The notes under the pieces: generated by a model
The model's database searches: none
Told to the model about the DNA's origin: nothing
Seen by the model: only the letters and a program-made list of their open reading frames with translations
In this document: piece by piece, positions 10,261 through 38,500 of the stretch
Numbering within the stretch: position 1 is the first letter of the stretch
Layout of the letters: the number at the start of each line of letters is the position of its first letter
Translations under genes and position numbers: made by a program
Source of the DNA: Glandiceps talaboti
Taxonomy: Eukaryota; Hemichordata; Enteropneusta; Spengelidae
Direction of reading: 5' to 3'
NCBI RefSeq assembly: GCF_964340395.1
Contig: NC_135551.1
Coordinates: 27,990,880 to 28,029,379, forward strand
DNA length: 38,500 nucleotides

Positions 10261-13200
10261 CTACATCTGGTCCAGGGGTGAAATTCCAAGTAACCTCATT
10301 CCATTGGCTAATGTCTGTCTTGCTGATTTGAATAATAATAGCCTAGCCTGAAGTTAAAACAAAATAAATTGATGATGCAATTACTGGTAAATGTACATGT
10401 CATTATAGACTCGTGTTTCATTTGTCAGCTGATGCTATTGGCTACATGTATATGCCTTATTTGCCAAAAAACTCGTCACCCAGAGGGGATACTACAATTG
10501 GCATCAAGTTTTCACTCCAGAGATGTGTTTACAAATTCGTGCACTCTTTGATCTTGTTGCACAAAGACAACACATGACTTGCAGGTTTCTATCAAACCCT
10601 TCACAAATACAACACATGACTTGCAGGTTTCTATCAAACCTTGCACAAACACAACACATGACTTGTAGATTTCTATCAAACCTTGCACAAAGACAACACA
10701 TGACTTGCAGGTTTCTATCAAGTCTTGCACAGAGATAACACATGACTTGCAGGTTTCTATCAAGTCTTACACAAAGACAACACATGACTTATAGATTTCT
10801 AACAAACCTTGCACAAAGACAACACATGACTTGCAGGTTTCTATCAACCCTTGCACAAAGACAACACATGACTTGTTTACAATGCCTTACCTGTGCTACA
10901 TTGTCTGGACTGCCTTTTACAATTAACCTTTTATGTGCTATTGATGCCAGACGACTACAAGAAAACAAAATAAAATTTGAATCTAATCCAATACAATAAA
11001 TATCATTTTCTAGTGACATAATATTTCATAATTTTGGGTCTCATAAAATTAAGATATCATGGAATGTGATAGTCTAGAAATGTATGTTTGGGCTCATTTT
11101 CTATGACCTCTCTCTCCACACATTGTCAAATGGACAAATTCTACCAAAAATCAAGCTAAATCTGCCGCTGGGGACAGGGTACACAGCGCATGTCAGTAGT
11201 AATCCATCACACACTGACAGATGGTTGTAATTGGTTACTTCATTCAGTTTACGTAACTCAATCTCCAGTCTTGAAGTAAGTCACATGAGAACATGATGTC
11301 ATCAAGTTTATTTGTTAATGCTCCAATAGCATTAAACTACTGCTTTCAGTGGTAAAAACGGAATGTTGTAAATAATAACCTTTATTCATCCAAATAAATT
11401 CAGAAATTTGTTGAATGGTCGCCACAAGAGCAGCGCCCTAGTGTTGAAGAAGCAGGAGGAAACTGGAGAACCTGGGGAAAACCTGCGTTGTTCTGTAGGG
11501 TCAAACTGAGCATCACCCTTCTTACATACAGACCTGGTTAAATTTTAACCCAGACTGCAGAGGTAAGAGGCGTACGAGCTAACCGCTTGGCACCAACAAC
11601 CCATAAATGAGTTTGCTAATGTTGTGCTAAAGAAAGTAATTTGACTATATGGTGGAGAGAGACATCATAGAAAATGAGCTTAGGAATTAGCAGACTAGGA
11701 ATTCAATGGCGTACATACAAACATAATGAACAACTTAACAGTTTACCCTATGTTTCCATTAGGCTTCCTATTTGTTTCCATTCATAAGTAAAGAACACTT
11801 ACCTCAGTCGGAAGAGGTAGCCTACAATATATTTGGGTTGTATATCTTGGTAGGCATTACACACAGCATCTTCATATGCAGCTATTTGCTGTATTAGTTG
11901 TATAGCTTCTTGCTCTACTAATGGTGATGTATCACATGTAGAGTTCAATGAAATTCCACACAGATTTTCTATACTGGATAGGACAAAAACAGGTAAGTTA
12001 AAAAGTATAATTAACGTAAGAAGTTTTAAACTGAACCCCCCCCCCCCCCCCCCCCCCAAACTGTTACAATGATCTCAACTGGTATTCCAATTAGTGGTGA
12101 TGACATTTCATTGATCTTCCATCATATGCTGCATATTTTTCACTGGCCTCAATTAACTTAATGTGATGCATGCTATGTACATTGGGAATATTTCATGGCT
12201 TTGCATTACATATTGTGTACTTCTTGTTCTAGGCTCAACATGATGTAAAATCCTACTTACCTACACAGCCTTGCATGTGTGTACTGTAAATAAACTCCAG
12301 TATCACCATGACTCTGTAACACATGACCCCAATCAAACTTGTAGTCAGATTCTAAGTTATTCTTCAGGTCAAAGGTCACAATTGCACTGATTGCTAACGT
12401 CTCTGCTACATCTTCTAAAATCTCCACTTTAGTAGCTGAAAGGAAGTATACATAGACACTGTCTAGTGTATATGTATCTGGTCAATTCTTAAAAAGAGAA
12501 CTAGGACATGATAATAGGGGGTTAGACACTTGAATGGAGTCTCTATGTATTACAGTTTTTTAGGTATGCCATAAATATTGCTTTTTAACTGCAAATATGG
12601 CTGCCATTCGGTCAAATATGAATATATTGCAAAACAAAATGACCTGCATATGTCCCATATGATACATCACTTTTGTGTCAGGTTTGAAAGAAATCAGATA
12701 TTGCATTTTTGAAAAAAAAACGACATTTTACAGACACACTGACGAACGGATGGTACCAATTGTAATAATCCCTCTTTGGAGGACTAAAACAGGAATGGGT
12801 TGGTAAGTGAATAAACATTTTACAAAATATATACAAATATGCCTAGCAACAACAAGCCCATAGCAACAGTTGATTTTACAGTTGTGCTACAATGCCATTG
12901 GCATTATTTTCTTTAATGAAATAAATAATTGTAGCAAATGAACTAGGAAGATTTCTATTGGTCAATACACTAGGGTCAATGGGGATTAATTTATTAAGGA
13001 AAGAACTTCTTACTTTGTGAATTCTTCATATTTTGTATCATCCTAGTCTTGGCTTCATCCAGAATGTCTTGTAAGAAAACCACTTCACCTTTTCTTGTAC
13101 TCATACCTAATACTTTGCCAAACCTAACATGCTTGCACCTGAAGGCACAACATTTCAAATGATAACAAAGTAAGTTAAGTTACTGATCCATACAACTGTA

Positions 13201-16200
13201 ACAGTTTAAACCAATGGTAATGGATAGACATTATATTAAAAATAGATTTCTGTGTTTCATTTCACAGTCTGCCAGTACCACGATAATTTAAAATTCTAAA
13301 ATACACCAAAAATTATACTATAGAGTAAGGTTGTGAACTAACCAGAGCAATTACACATGGTTTCAATAAACCCAACATCAGTCATAATAGCAACAATAAA
13401 TTGACTTTGTCAGAAAATTAGACTTTCCTAAGTTTCTTTAGTCGTGACTATAATTACCTGTCTTCCCATGTGTTTCCCATCACCTTCAAAGTTCCAAATA
13501 ACTGTTTGAAATGTGCATCCTGGCCTTTATCAACAACATAGTACATCCTGTCAAAATGATGGTTGTCATGACGATCAATGGCTGCTGCAATATCCCTAGT
13601 GATGTAAAGGGTTGTACCATCACTCCTGACAAGAGTGCTGTAAAACTTCTTAGCTTGATCAGGTGACATGTTAGGTGACAGGTCAACGACCCCAACACCT
13701 CGTCTGCAAAGAGTATAAACATTCCTTGCTGTTATTCTCCATATCAAATAGATTTCAACGTGTATTCTTAAATGTACTTTAAATTTAAAATTGATTGCAA
13801 CGATAAGAATTTGATTGATTAGAGATTTAAAATATGTTGTTTCTTGTGTGTGAATGAAATTGAGAAAAAGTAGCACACATAAAGAGAGCAAAGAAAAAGA
13901 AGAACCTGGTACCGAAGTCAACTTAGAATTGAAATATATTTGACAAAATACATGTAAGCAAATATACTCATATAATAACTATTAAAAAATGTCAGCAATT
14001 ATTTTGATAAAACAATACTTAAGGTCAACTTACTCTGTTGTTACAAGAAGACCACATTGTTTGAGTTGTTCAATTATCTGTTGTGCTTTCTGTCCGTACA
14101 TCGATTCTCCAGAATATACATCAAAGTACACTCCTAATCTCTACAACATAAACACAACAGACAGTATCGATATCATTATAGGTCCATACATCGATTTTTC
14201 AACTATGGACATCATACTTATAGTATATTTTTTAGCCATTTTCTGATTCTCTCACCTTGTATATCTTGGTGTACTCTTTAATACTCAGATCTCTGAATCT
14301 CTGCCACAATGAGATAGCTTCTTCATCACCTATGAAATAAGAAAATTGCACTGAATTTATAAAATAAAGTTTTTGAATCTTTGAAATCTTTTTCAAACCA
14401 GCACATGGTAACACTAGGGTATCAGGGCTCCATGGTGATCATTCTACAAATTTCTGAATTTATTTGGACAAAGATAGACTATCATTGCATTATATGCTTT
14501 GTCCTGTTGACATCAAAACATAGTAACAATTACCTTTATTTGCCAGAGGTCGAAAACAAAAGAAAATTTACATATCAAATGAGGAAAATGAATTAGTCAA
14601 GTAAAGACATCGGCAACTGAAAAGTAAATAAAAAAATAACTTTAAACTTCTGGCTGGACCACAAAAACAGTTTGTTCAAATAAGTCGGGTTTGTGGCCCA
14701 AAGAAAACATACATTGATATATACATATAACATAAAAACAAAAAGCAAAACACAAAACAAAAACAAAAACAAAAAAAAACAAAACATATGCATGAATTGC
14801 AATGTCTTAATACAAATAATTATGCCTGTTGAATATATTACAAGGGGCAAACGAGGGTTTATAACAATGTTTCAAAATAATTTATCTAGTAAATACTGCT
14901 TTAATTGGGATTTAAAAATAGATCTTATTCACATTTTTTTCAGTTGGTCACAGAAAAGAAAAAAGAAGTGAAATCAAACTAACCATGTTCTAGTTTCCTG
15001 AAATACTCCCTAGCTTTGTCAAAGACAGTTTCATCCAGTGCTGCTTCTTGATTAATTCTGACATAGATATTAAATAAATGTTGTATAGGATTACTAGACA
15101 ATTCACTTTCTGATCCATACCTTGCAAAACCAACTCCAAGAAGTCCTAGAAATTTAAAAAAAAAAATTTTTAGGTAAACATCACACACACACATTTTGAC
15201 ATGCCTATATAGCACTACAGAATTTCAGTTCAGTTGTACAACAAAAACAAATATTTATGTGTTGATAGCCCAGATAACTTACCAAATTGCACTCCCCAAT
15301 CACCAAGAAAGTTCATTCTAATGACATCATGACCAAGAGCCGTATTCAAATTAGCAATAAAATGACCAATCACAGTTGATCTTAGATGGCCTGCATGGAA
15401 AGGTTTGGCAATGTTAGGTGAGCTGAAAGAGAAAGCAGGAATTCTCAGTTCCAAATGTGAACTACAAAAATAGTGTCATTTGAACGTACAAACCCTTCTT
15501 ACACTACTCTGCCAAGAAAATACAACCCATAACATCAAAGTAAAGCATTTTCTGTATGTACCACAATCGTTTATAGCATTCATATCAAGTGTAAAAGTAT
15601 ACTGTTTCATTTGCTAATTGACCACATTAGAAAGGCCACATGCTGGGCTTGTAAATAAACCACACTTGATATGAATGCTATAAACGAGTGTAGCACATAG
15701 AGAAAGTGCTTTACTTCACTGTTACGTGTTGTACTTGTAATGTATGTTGTACATACTGTGAATGTATTTATTTCAGCATGTATAAATTTAAGCAGAAAGG
15801 CTATTTTTGACCCTTTGGCTCCACTTGTAATTTTGGCATATGAAAAACTTGGACTACAGTGCATGTTATGTGTAGTCACATTATTTTTGTAACTTAACGT
15901 ATTGACTGTCACCTTATAAGGATCAACAACCATGACAGGTGGAAAGCTTTAAAGGCCCACTTAGAAAAAAAAAGTTCAAATTTAGGCATGAAAAAAGTAT
16001 TATCTAGCTGCTACACCCTCTGGCAATTCTGTTCACTTTAAAGTGACCACATAATGCATAGCTCAAAGGTACTGTCCATGACTTGCATGAGCTGTACGTC
16101 TGAGGTACTGTCATCTGTGGCTTTTGGTCAGCAACCTTTCAAGAGCAGGTCTGGGTCTTACAACAAGACTACCATAGACTCTACACAATGATTTACAAAA

Positions 16201-17117
16201 ACATATCAACTTTTTATTCAACATTCACATATGATTATAATCTAAATAGTAAACAGAAACAGATGACATTACTACTTGATATAATAATATCCAGAAAGGC
16301 AGCAATAAAATCATATCTATTGTCTTTCATTTGCTTATCTTCATTTAATAATCAATTGGTTTGGATTTTCTTAAGCCTTTTCTTTACAAACACCTTACCT
16401 GTATTCTACAATGACTTTATCTCTAGGACCTGCTACTAGATCACTTTTTAATCCAAATCTTTGTCGTTCTCTAAGCACTTGTTCCAAAACACTCTGTTGA
16501 TCAGAAATATTATACATATGTCAACAATGTCAAGCTATGATGACTGAGTATATTATGAGTATAAGATAAACAAATGTACACATTTTTTACATCATTTACA
16601 CATTTTTACATCCTATATTGATTATCATGCAATCAAACATTTTGTGCTATTTCACTTGTAATGAAATACAAATTGTGCTGACAACACTGATAAGCTACAT
16701 TCTGAATGTGAAGCTTTGGTCAGGAGTAATGGAGTTGATAACACAGTTAAGATTTTAACTCAAATAAACTTGGTCAACAGCCACCATATAATTTAAGGTC
16801 TTATATATATAAATAACACTGAAGGTCTTTAGATGACCAACTCTATGTTCTACAAACAAGAATCTGCTTGCAACAACAAATTACACACCAGTCGCCTAGG
16901 CTATGGAGGTCGTTCATTCTCATATGTTTCCTCCAAACTATGGAACTCTTTGTCACTTGACTTTGCCAAGCCTCCCGTACAGATTGTTTCAAAACAAAAC
17001 TGAAGACTTAATTTGTTCACCAAAGCATATGGTGTGCTTTAGGCATTCAGCGCTACGGAAGAGAACACTGGTCTGCAAATCGACACGATAGAAATTTGAT
17101 TGATTGATTGGACTGAC

Positions 17118-17180
<63 letters not shown>

Positions 17181-17229
17181 CTGACTGACTGACTGACTGA
17201 CTGACTGACTGACTTTCTGACTGACTGAC

Positions 17230-17313
<84 letters not shown>

Positions 17314-19735
17314 ATAAAATTGGAGATCTTAGATGCATTTACCCTTACCTTAGTTAGCAAGGTTTGGTCAACTTTGAAGTGAAGAAAAGATTTGTCTGCC
17401 TTTACAGCTTGTAGATGGTCATTACATATAACCTGTAAAATTATGAGAATATACATTCACCAGTGCATCATAACTCAATAACATTGATTTTTAACTATAA
17501 ATATGGCAGCCATTTAGTCAACTTTGCATATATTGTAAAACAAAATGATGTGCCCATTTCCCATATGATATGTCACCTTTGTGCAAGATTTGAACAAAAT
17601 CGTGTATTCCATATCAGACAAATGACTTCCTATGGATGGACAGATGGATAGACAGAAGCCATTATACATGTACCGGGTAGAAGGCCCCCCCCCCCCCCCC
17701 AACCTTGTGGAAACTAATAATCTCAATCACTATACATATTTTAAATTATAATCTGTCTGCAGACCATTTGTTACACTTACTGATTCAAAGATTTATACAA
17801 AAAAGAAGACTTCTAAAAAAAAACATATATACACACACTTACTTACTTGCTTACTTACATTACCTACCTTACTTCTTACTAACAAACTAATGAACTAACT
17901 CCACCAAGAAACTAAACTAACTAACCAACCAACCAACCACATTAACTCACTAACATCACTCACTCACTCACTCACTCACTCACTCACTCACTCACTCACT
18001 CACTCACTCACTCACTCACTCACTCACTCACTCACTCACTCACTCACTCACTCACTCACTCACTCACTCACTCACTCACTCAGTAACAAACTAACTAAAC
18101 TAACTATACCTAAAAGTTTATGATTTTTTTTTACATGTTCCTTTGATTTGTTAAATACATGCTTTATTGATAAATGAAACAAATCTTATAGTTTTTGTTC
18201 ACTAGTGAAATGGAATTCCACACATGTATATTCACTTCTGTATTTTAATTCTGACTAATCAAAGATCAAATATGATAGTCTGTATATTACCTGTCTTGCT
18301 AATCTCTCAGCCCTTTCATCTCGAGCTCTGCTGTCCTTGTCCTGGAGGAATCCTATATTGGCCAGTTTTTTTAATGACACGGAAAACTGAAAATTTGTGT
18401 TCCTAAAATCATAAACCACAATTTTTATTGTTATGACAACTTTCTAACTGGAAAATCAGCTCTTAATGTAACAATTACACAAAGAATTATTATAATAACA
18501 TTTATTTGCCAAAATATGTAACATTGAAATACATAATGTACACTGATTGAAAGTGACCTTTGTGAAGAAGATTGTATGTATGTACATGGTATAAAATGAT
18601 TTAAACATTCTAGTAGTGAACAACACTGGTCTAGTTATAAATTTGAAAGACTGCCCTCTATGGCAAAAAGATGTATTTTGGGTTCCACAACTGAGTGCAC
18701 GTCATATATGTTGATTGTTATTGTACTTCTTGCACTCTGATGGCAAATTTCATGATTGAAATTGTTCACCTCTAAAATTCACTTAATAAAGTAAATTTGT
18801 AATTGATAGCCAATGAAACTGAGATCATATTGTTTTTTTGTAAAGTACAGTCAACATAATATCATTATAATAATTTATAATTGGTAAAACAGTTGGATCA
18901 ACACAATGTCTGAGACATTATTCAAAATAATGTCTTCACCAAATCTGATATCCGGCCATCCAGATAACTACCTGTCAACATCTGTGAGTGTTACATTGTA
19001 ACATTCTGTCTGTACCAAACAACTATCATTGATACAAGTTACACATATTTCAATGACATTTCCACTAAGCAGCAGAGTCAAAGGACAATAAATGATGATT
19101 GGTTTAATGATGTTTCATAGACTGCACTTTGCACAAAGCTATGATTTGGTTTGTTGTAAGCACTTTCATACTATCTTTTACATCCTGAATAAAAACATTA
19201 CAAGTGAATAACAATGACAATGTCAATATGATATCCATCTGTATAACTACCTGTACATGTACTTAAATTTCCAACTTGTTGATTAATGCATAGACCCTAC
19301 ACCAACGTTGGTGTAGGGTCTATGATTAATGATAGCATCTTAACATAGTAAGTTATTATATACTTACATCTTTTTTGTTACCATTGCAACATTTACCATT
19401 GGCACCATTTCTTCTTCACCAACCCCTACTGCTTTTGCCAGCTACAAGAATAAGAAACAAGTTTGTGGCTTTATTCTAGTAAAATGTCAATTGTTATAGG
19501 AAAGCAATTAGTAATAGTATACTCTGTATGCATCAATCCTGTTGTAGTACTTCACACCCACCCAACCCCCTCCCTAACTCCCTCCAACTACCCTCCCATC
19601 CATCCATCCCTTCCTCCCTCTCTCCCTTCCTCCCTCTCTCCATCCACCCATGTGTCGACAGCAGTTCTATAAACAATAAATATGAAATGTTTCACAAACC
19701 TGTTTTGCAATTGCCCGGCGAAAGACAGTGGCCAT
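10261..19735 (-). CDS. RARS2: Mitochondrial arginyl-tRNA synthetase, complete, 15 coding exons
   Basis: Charges mitochondrial tRNA-Arg with arginine (class I synthetase). Exons from the 5' end: 19735-19700, 19441-19368, 18402-18291, 17432-17349, 16493-16399, 15422-15283, 15145-14984, 14329-14256, 14140-14034, 13703-13458, 13138-13014, 12435-12261, 11973-11803, 10954-10891, 10347-10261. All have GT donors and AG acceptors with matching phases. The total is 1752 bases, 583 residues plus stop, close to the usual length of about 580. Residues 1-19 ([19 protein letters not shown]) lack acidic residues, as in mitochondrial presequences. The ATP-binding HIGH motif is HAGH at 143-146, followed by LRST. 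LGDWG is near 174-178. MRSDGT-type VRSDGT and [10 protein letters not shown] are in exon 10. The KMSK-equivalent is MSTRK at 389-393. The DALR anticodon-binding domain fills about 440-583, with QYTHAR and a [12 protein letters not shown] end. The start is supported by MAxxFRRAIA similarity to animal RARS2. The gene is divergent from the VWA/Cache gene. Confidence 0.96.
10548..10880. repeat. 42-bp minisatellite, about 8 copies, in the last RARS2 intron
   Basis: The unit contains CACAAAGACAACACATGACT followed by TGCAGGTTTCTATCAAACCTTG. It begins about 10 bases beyond the donor of exon 14 and fills most of the final intron. Reading through the donor into this repeat gives a false RARS2 C-terminus (VMCCLCAR...). 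Confidence 0.95.
11400..11600 (-). mobile_element. tRNA-derived SINE in RARS2 intron 13
   Basis: Read on the minus strand, the 5' part looks like a tRNA head: TGCCAAGCGGTTAGC resembles an A box, and GGTTAAAATTTAACC stands where the B box should be, about 50 bases later. The body contains GTTTTCCCCAGGTTCTCCAG and TTTCCTCCTGC, a pyrimidine-rich domain that recurs in many marine-invertebrate SINEs. It is inserted in the same orientation as RARS2 transcription. No clear target duplication was found. It is too degenerate and too long for a working tRNA. Confidence 0.6.
12567..12790 (+). repeat. Interspersed repeat, copy 1 (second copy at 17488-17700)
   Basis: Blocks shared in order with 17488-17700 are TTTTTAACT, AAATATGGC(T/A)GCCATT, GTCAA, ATATATTG(C/T)AAAACAAAATGA, CCCATATGATA, TCAC, TTTGTG and GGTTTGAA/GATTTGAA, and both copies end near a GGATGG segment. 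Both lie in RARS2 introns on the antisense strand. Confidence 0.75.
15538..15716. mobile_element. Foldback element with ~55-bp inverted arms in RARS2 intron 6
   Basis: Arms 15538-15592 and 15662-15716 are near-perfect inverted copies (AAGTAAAGCA at the outside, CGTTTATAGCATTCATATCA inside) with a loop of about 69 bases. In the nascent transcript this could fold into a long hairpin. It has no ORF. It is MITE-like and the superfamily is not assigned. Confidence 0.8.
17097..17312. repeat. (GATT)n microsatellite with (GACT)n core
   Basis: ATTG runs flank a central ACTG block with one TTTC interruption, in RARS2 intron 4 about 35 bases beyond the donor of exon 4. The INQS peptides on the minus strand are artefacts. 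Confidence 0.97.
17488..17700 (+). repeat. Interspersed repeat, copy 2, ending in a poly-C run
   Basis: Second copy of the element at 12567-12790, in RARS2 intron 3. It ends with GGATGGACAGATGG and a C run of about 17 at 17684-17700. Confidence 0.75.
17820..18082. repeat. (ACTC)n microsatellite with degenerate ACTT/AACT flank
   Basis: A pure CACT run occupies about 17955-18080. It is preceded by decaying TACT, ACTA and CCAA tetramers, which suggests an older array of the same kind. Confidence 0.95.
19281..19331. mobile_element. Perfect 36-bp palindrome flanked by 8-bp direct repeats
   Basis: 19289-19324 is a perfect palindrome centred at 19306/19307: CATAGACCCTACACCAAC followed directly by its reverse complement. 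GATTAATG occurs immediately left (19281-19288) and again at 19324-19331. The layout, an 8-bp duplication around a spacerless inverted repeat, looks like a tiny insertion of two transposon ends. It lies in RARS2 intron 2, about 35 bases downstream of the exon 2 donor. Confidence 0.8.
19549..19653. repeat. Polypyrimidine C/T-rich tract in RARS2 intron 1
   Basis: A run of CCCACCC, TCCCTAAC, CATCCATC and TCCCTCTC blocks has purines almost confined to single A residues. Confidence 0.85.
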
Positions 19736-20087
19736 GTTCCTAGTGAATGAAATGTCACCGATATGCTGTCGAATTGTAACGTGTAGGATACGGTGAACTC
19801 TGAACAATGTCACTCATGTGCTACAACTTATTCGAACATCGTCGATCTTTCAACGTTGTGCCGCGTCAACAAAAATAATCTATGTGTTCTGTCGAAACTA
19901 ATTATACAATAAAAGTTCAACAATAGTTAGCTCTCGTTAATTCATTGAAATTCTATGAGAAAACAACAACAGATTCGGGTGGTCTGTCCAGACAGTCTGC
20001 GTTCACTCGAGTTACCAGATTCAGTGTGTATGCGCTTGCGTAGTACCAAGTGGGGAAACCCTATGACGTCACTCGGTATTCCTAAAA
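19736..20087. promoter_or_regulatory. Bidirectional promoter between RARS2 and the VWA/Cache gene
   Basis: 352 bases separate the two start codons. CpG is frequent here compared with the rest of the window. A perfect palindromic CRE (TGACGTCA) lies at 20064-20071, and AAAATGGCGG, a YY1-type site, overlaps the plus-strand start codon at 20085-20094. No TATA box was seen at a convincing distance. A shared promoter is inferred from the divergent layout; transcript starts are unknown. Confidence 0.75.
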
Positions 20088-38420
<18,333 letters not shown>

Positions 38421-38500
38421 GTAAGTATATGGTATTTAGTTATAAAGTGTGTCACTCTATGACAGAACTCCCTCCATGATGCGTGAGTGCAAGTGTGGCG

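Noticed and set aside
10504-10785. Minus-strand ORFs with repeated [13 protein letters not shown]
   Set aside because: They follow the 42-bp intronic minisatellite. The real RARS2 exons on either side are joined across it.
11500-11597. Possible tRNA gene on the minus strand
   Set aside because: Only the A box is convincing. The B box and stems are degenerate, and the sequence continues into a SINE body.
16989-17456. Minus-strand ORF with long INQS repeats
   Set aside because: Only 17349-17432 of it is a RARS2 exon; the rest is intronic GATT repeat.

Overview
This window is AT-rich animal DNA. It shows spliced genes with GT-AG introns, conserved bilaterian proteins, several kinds of DNA transposon and foldback element, a tRNA-derived SINE and many micro- and minisatellites. 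It most resembles a marine invertebrate (a non-vertebrate deuterostome or a lophotrochozoan); the sequence alone does not name the species. Three protein genes are supported.

(1) 1-2401, plus strand: the 3' part of a MANEA-type Golgi endo-alpha-1,2-mannosidase (GH99), in three visible exons. A 24-bp satellite about 1.85 kb long starts about 20 bp after its stop codon. 4280-10060 is mostly non-coding and holds tandem repeats, a TIR element and three tiny candidate exons of unknown status.

(2) 10261-19735, minus strand: a complete mitochondrial arginyl-tRNA synthetase (RARS2). I reconstruct 15 coding exons and 583 residues, with intact exon phases throughout. The last coding exon lies beyond a minisatellite-filled intron and is followed by two decayed tandem copies of itself.

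(3) 20088-38420 and beyond, plus strand: the 5' part of a secreted or membrane-anchored VWA/Cache protein of the calcium-channel alpha2-delta/CACHD1 superfamily. Eleven exons (678 residues) are visible and it runs off the right edge. Exons 2-4 are repeated as exons 9-11, so the protein is built from tandem modules.

Genes 1 and 2 are convergent. Genes 2 and 3 are divergent and share a promoter interval of about 350 bp with a perfect CRE palindrome; a YY1-type motif overlaps the start codon of gene 3. The large introns of gene 3 hold most of the mobile DNA, including a pogo/Tigger-like element (32446-33698) and a 2.3-kb TIR element with a nested inverted repeat (28555-30844). No prokaryotic, phage, CRISPR or rRNA feature was seen. 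The most unusual structures are the triplicated RARS2 terminal exon, a five-fold repeated splice acceptor ahead of exon 7 of gene 3, and a near-pure palindrome flanked by an 8-bp direct repeat in a RARS2 intron.
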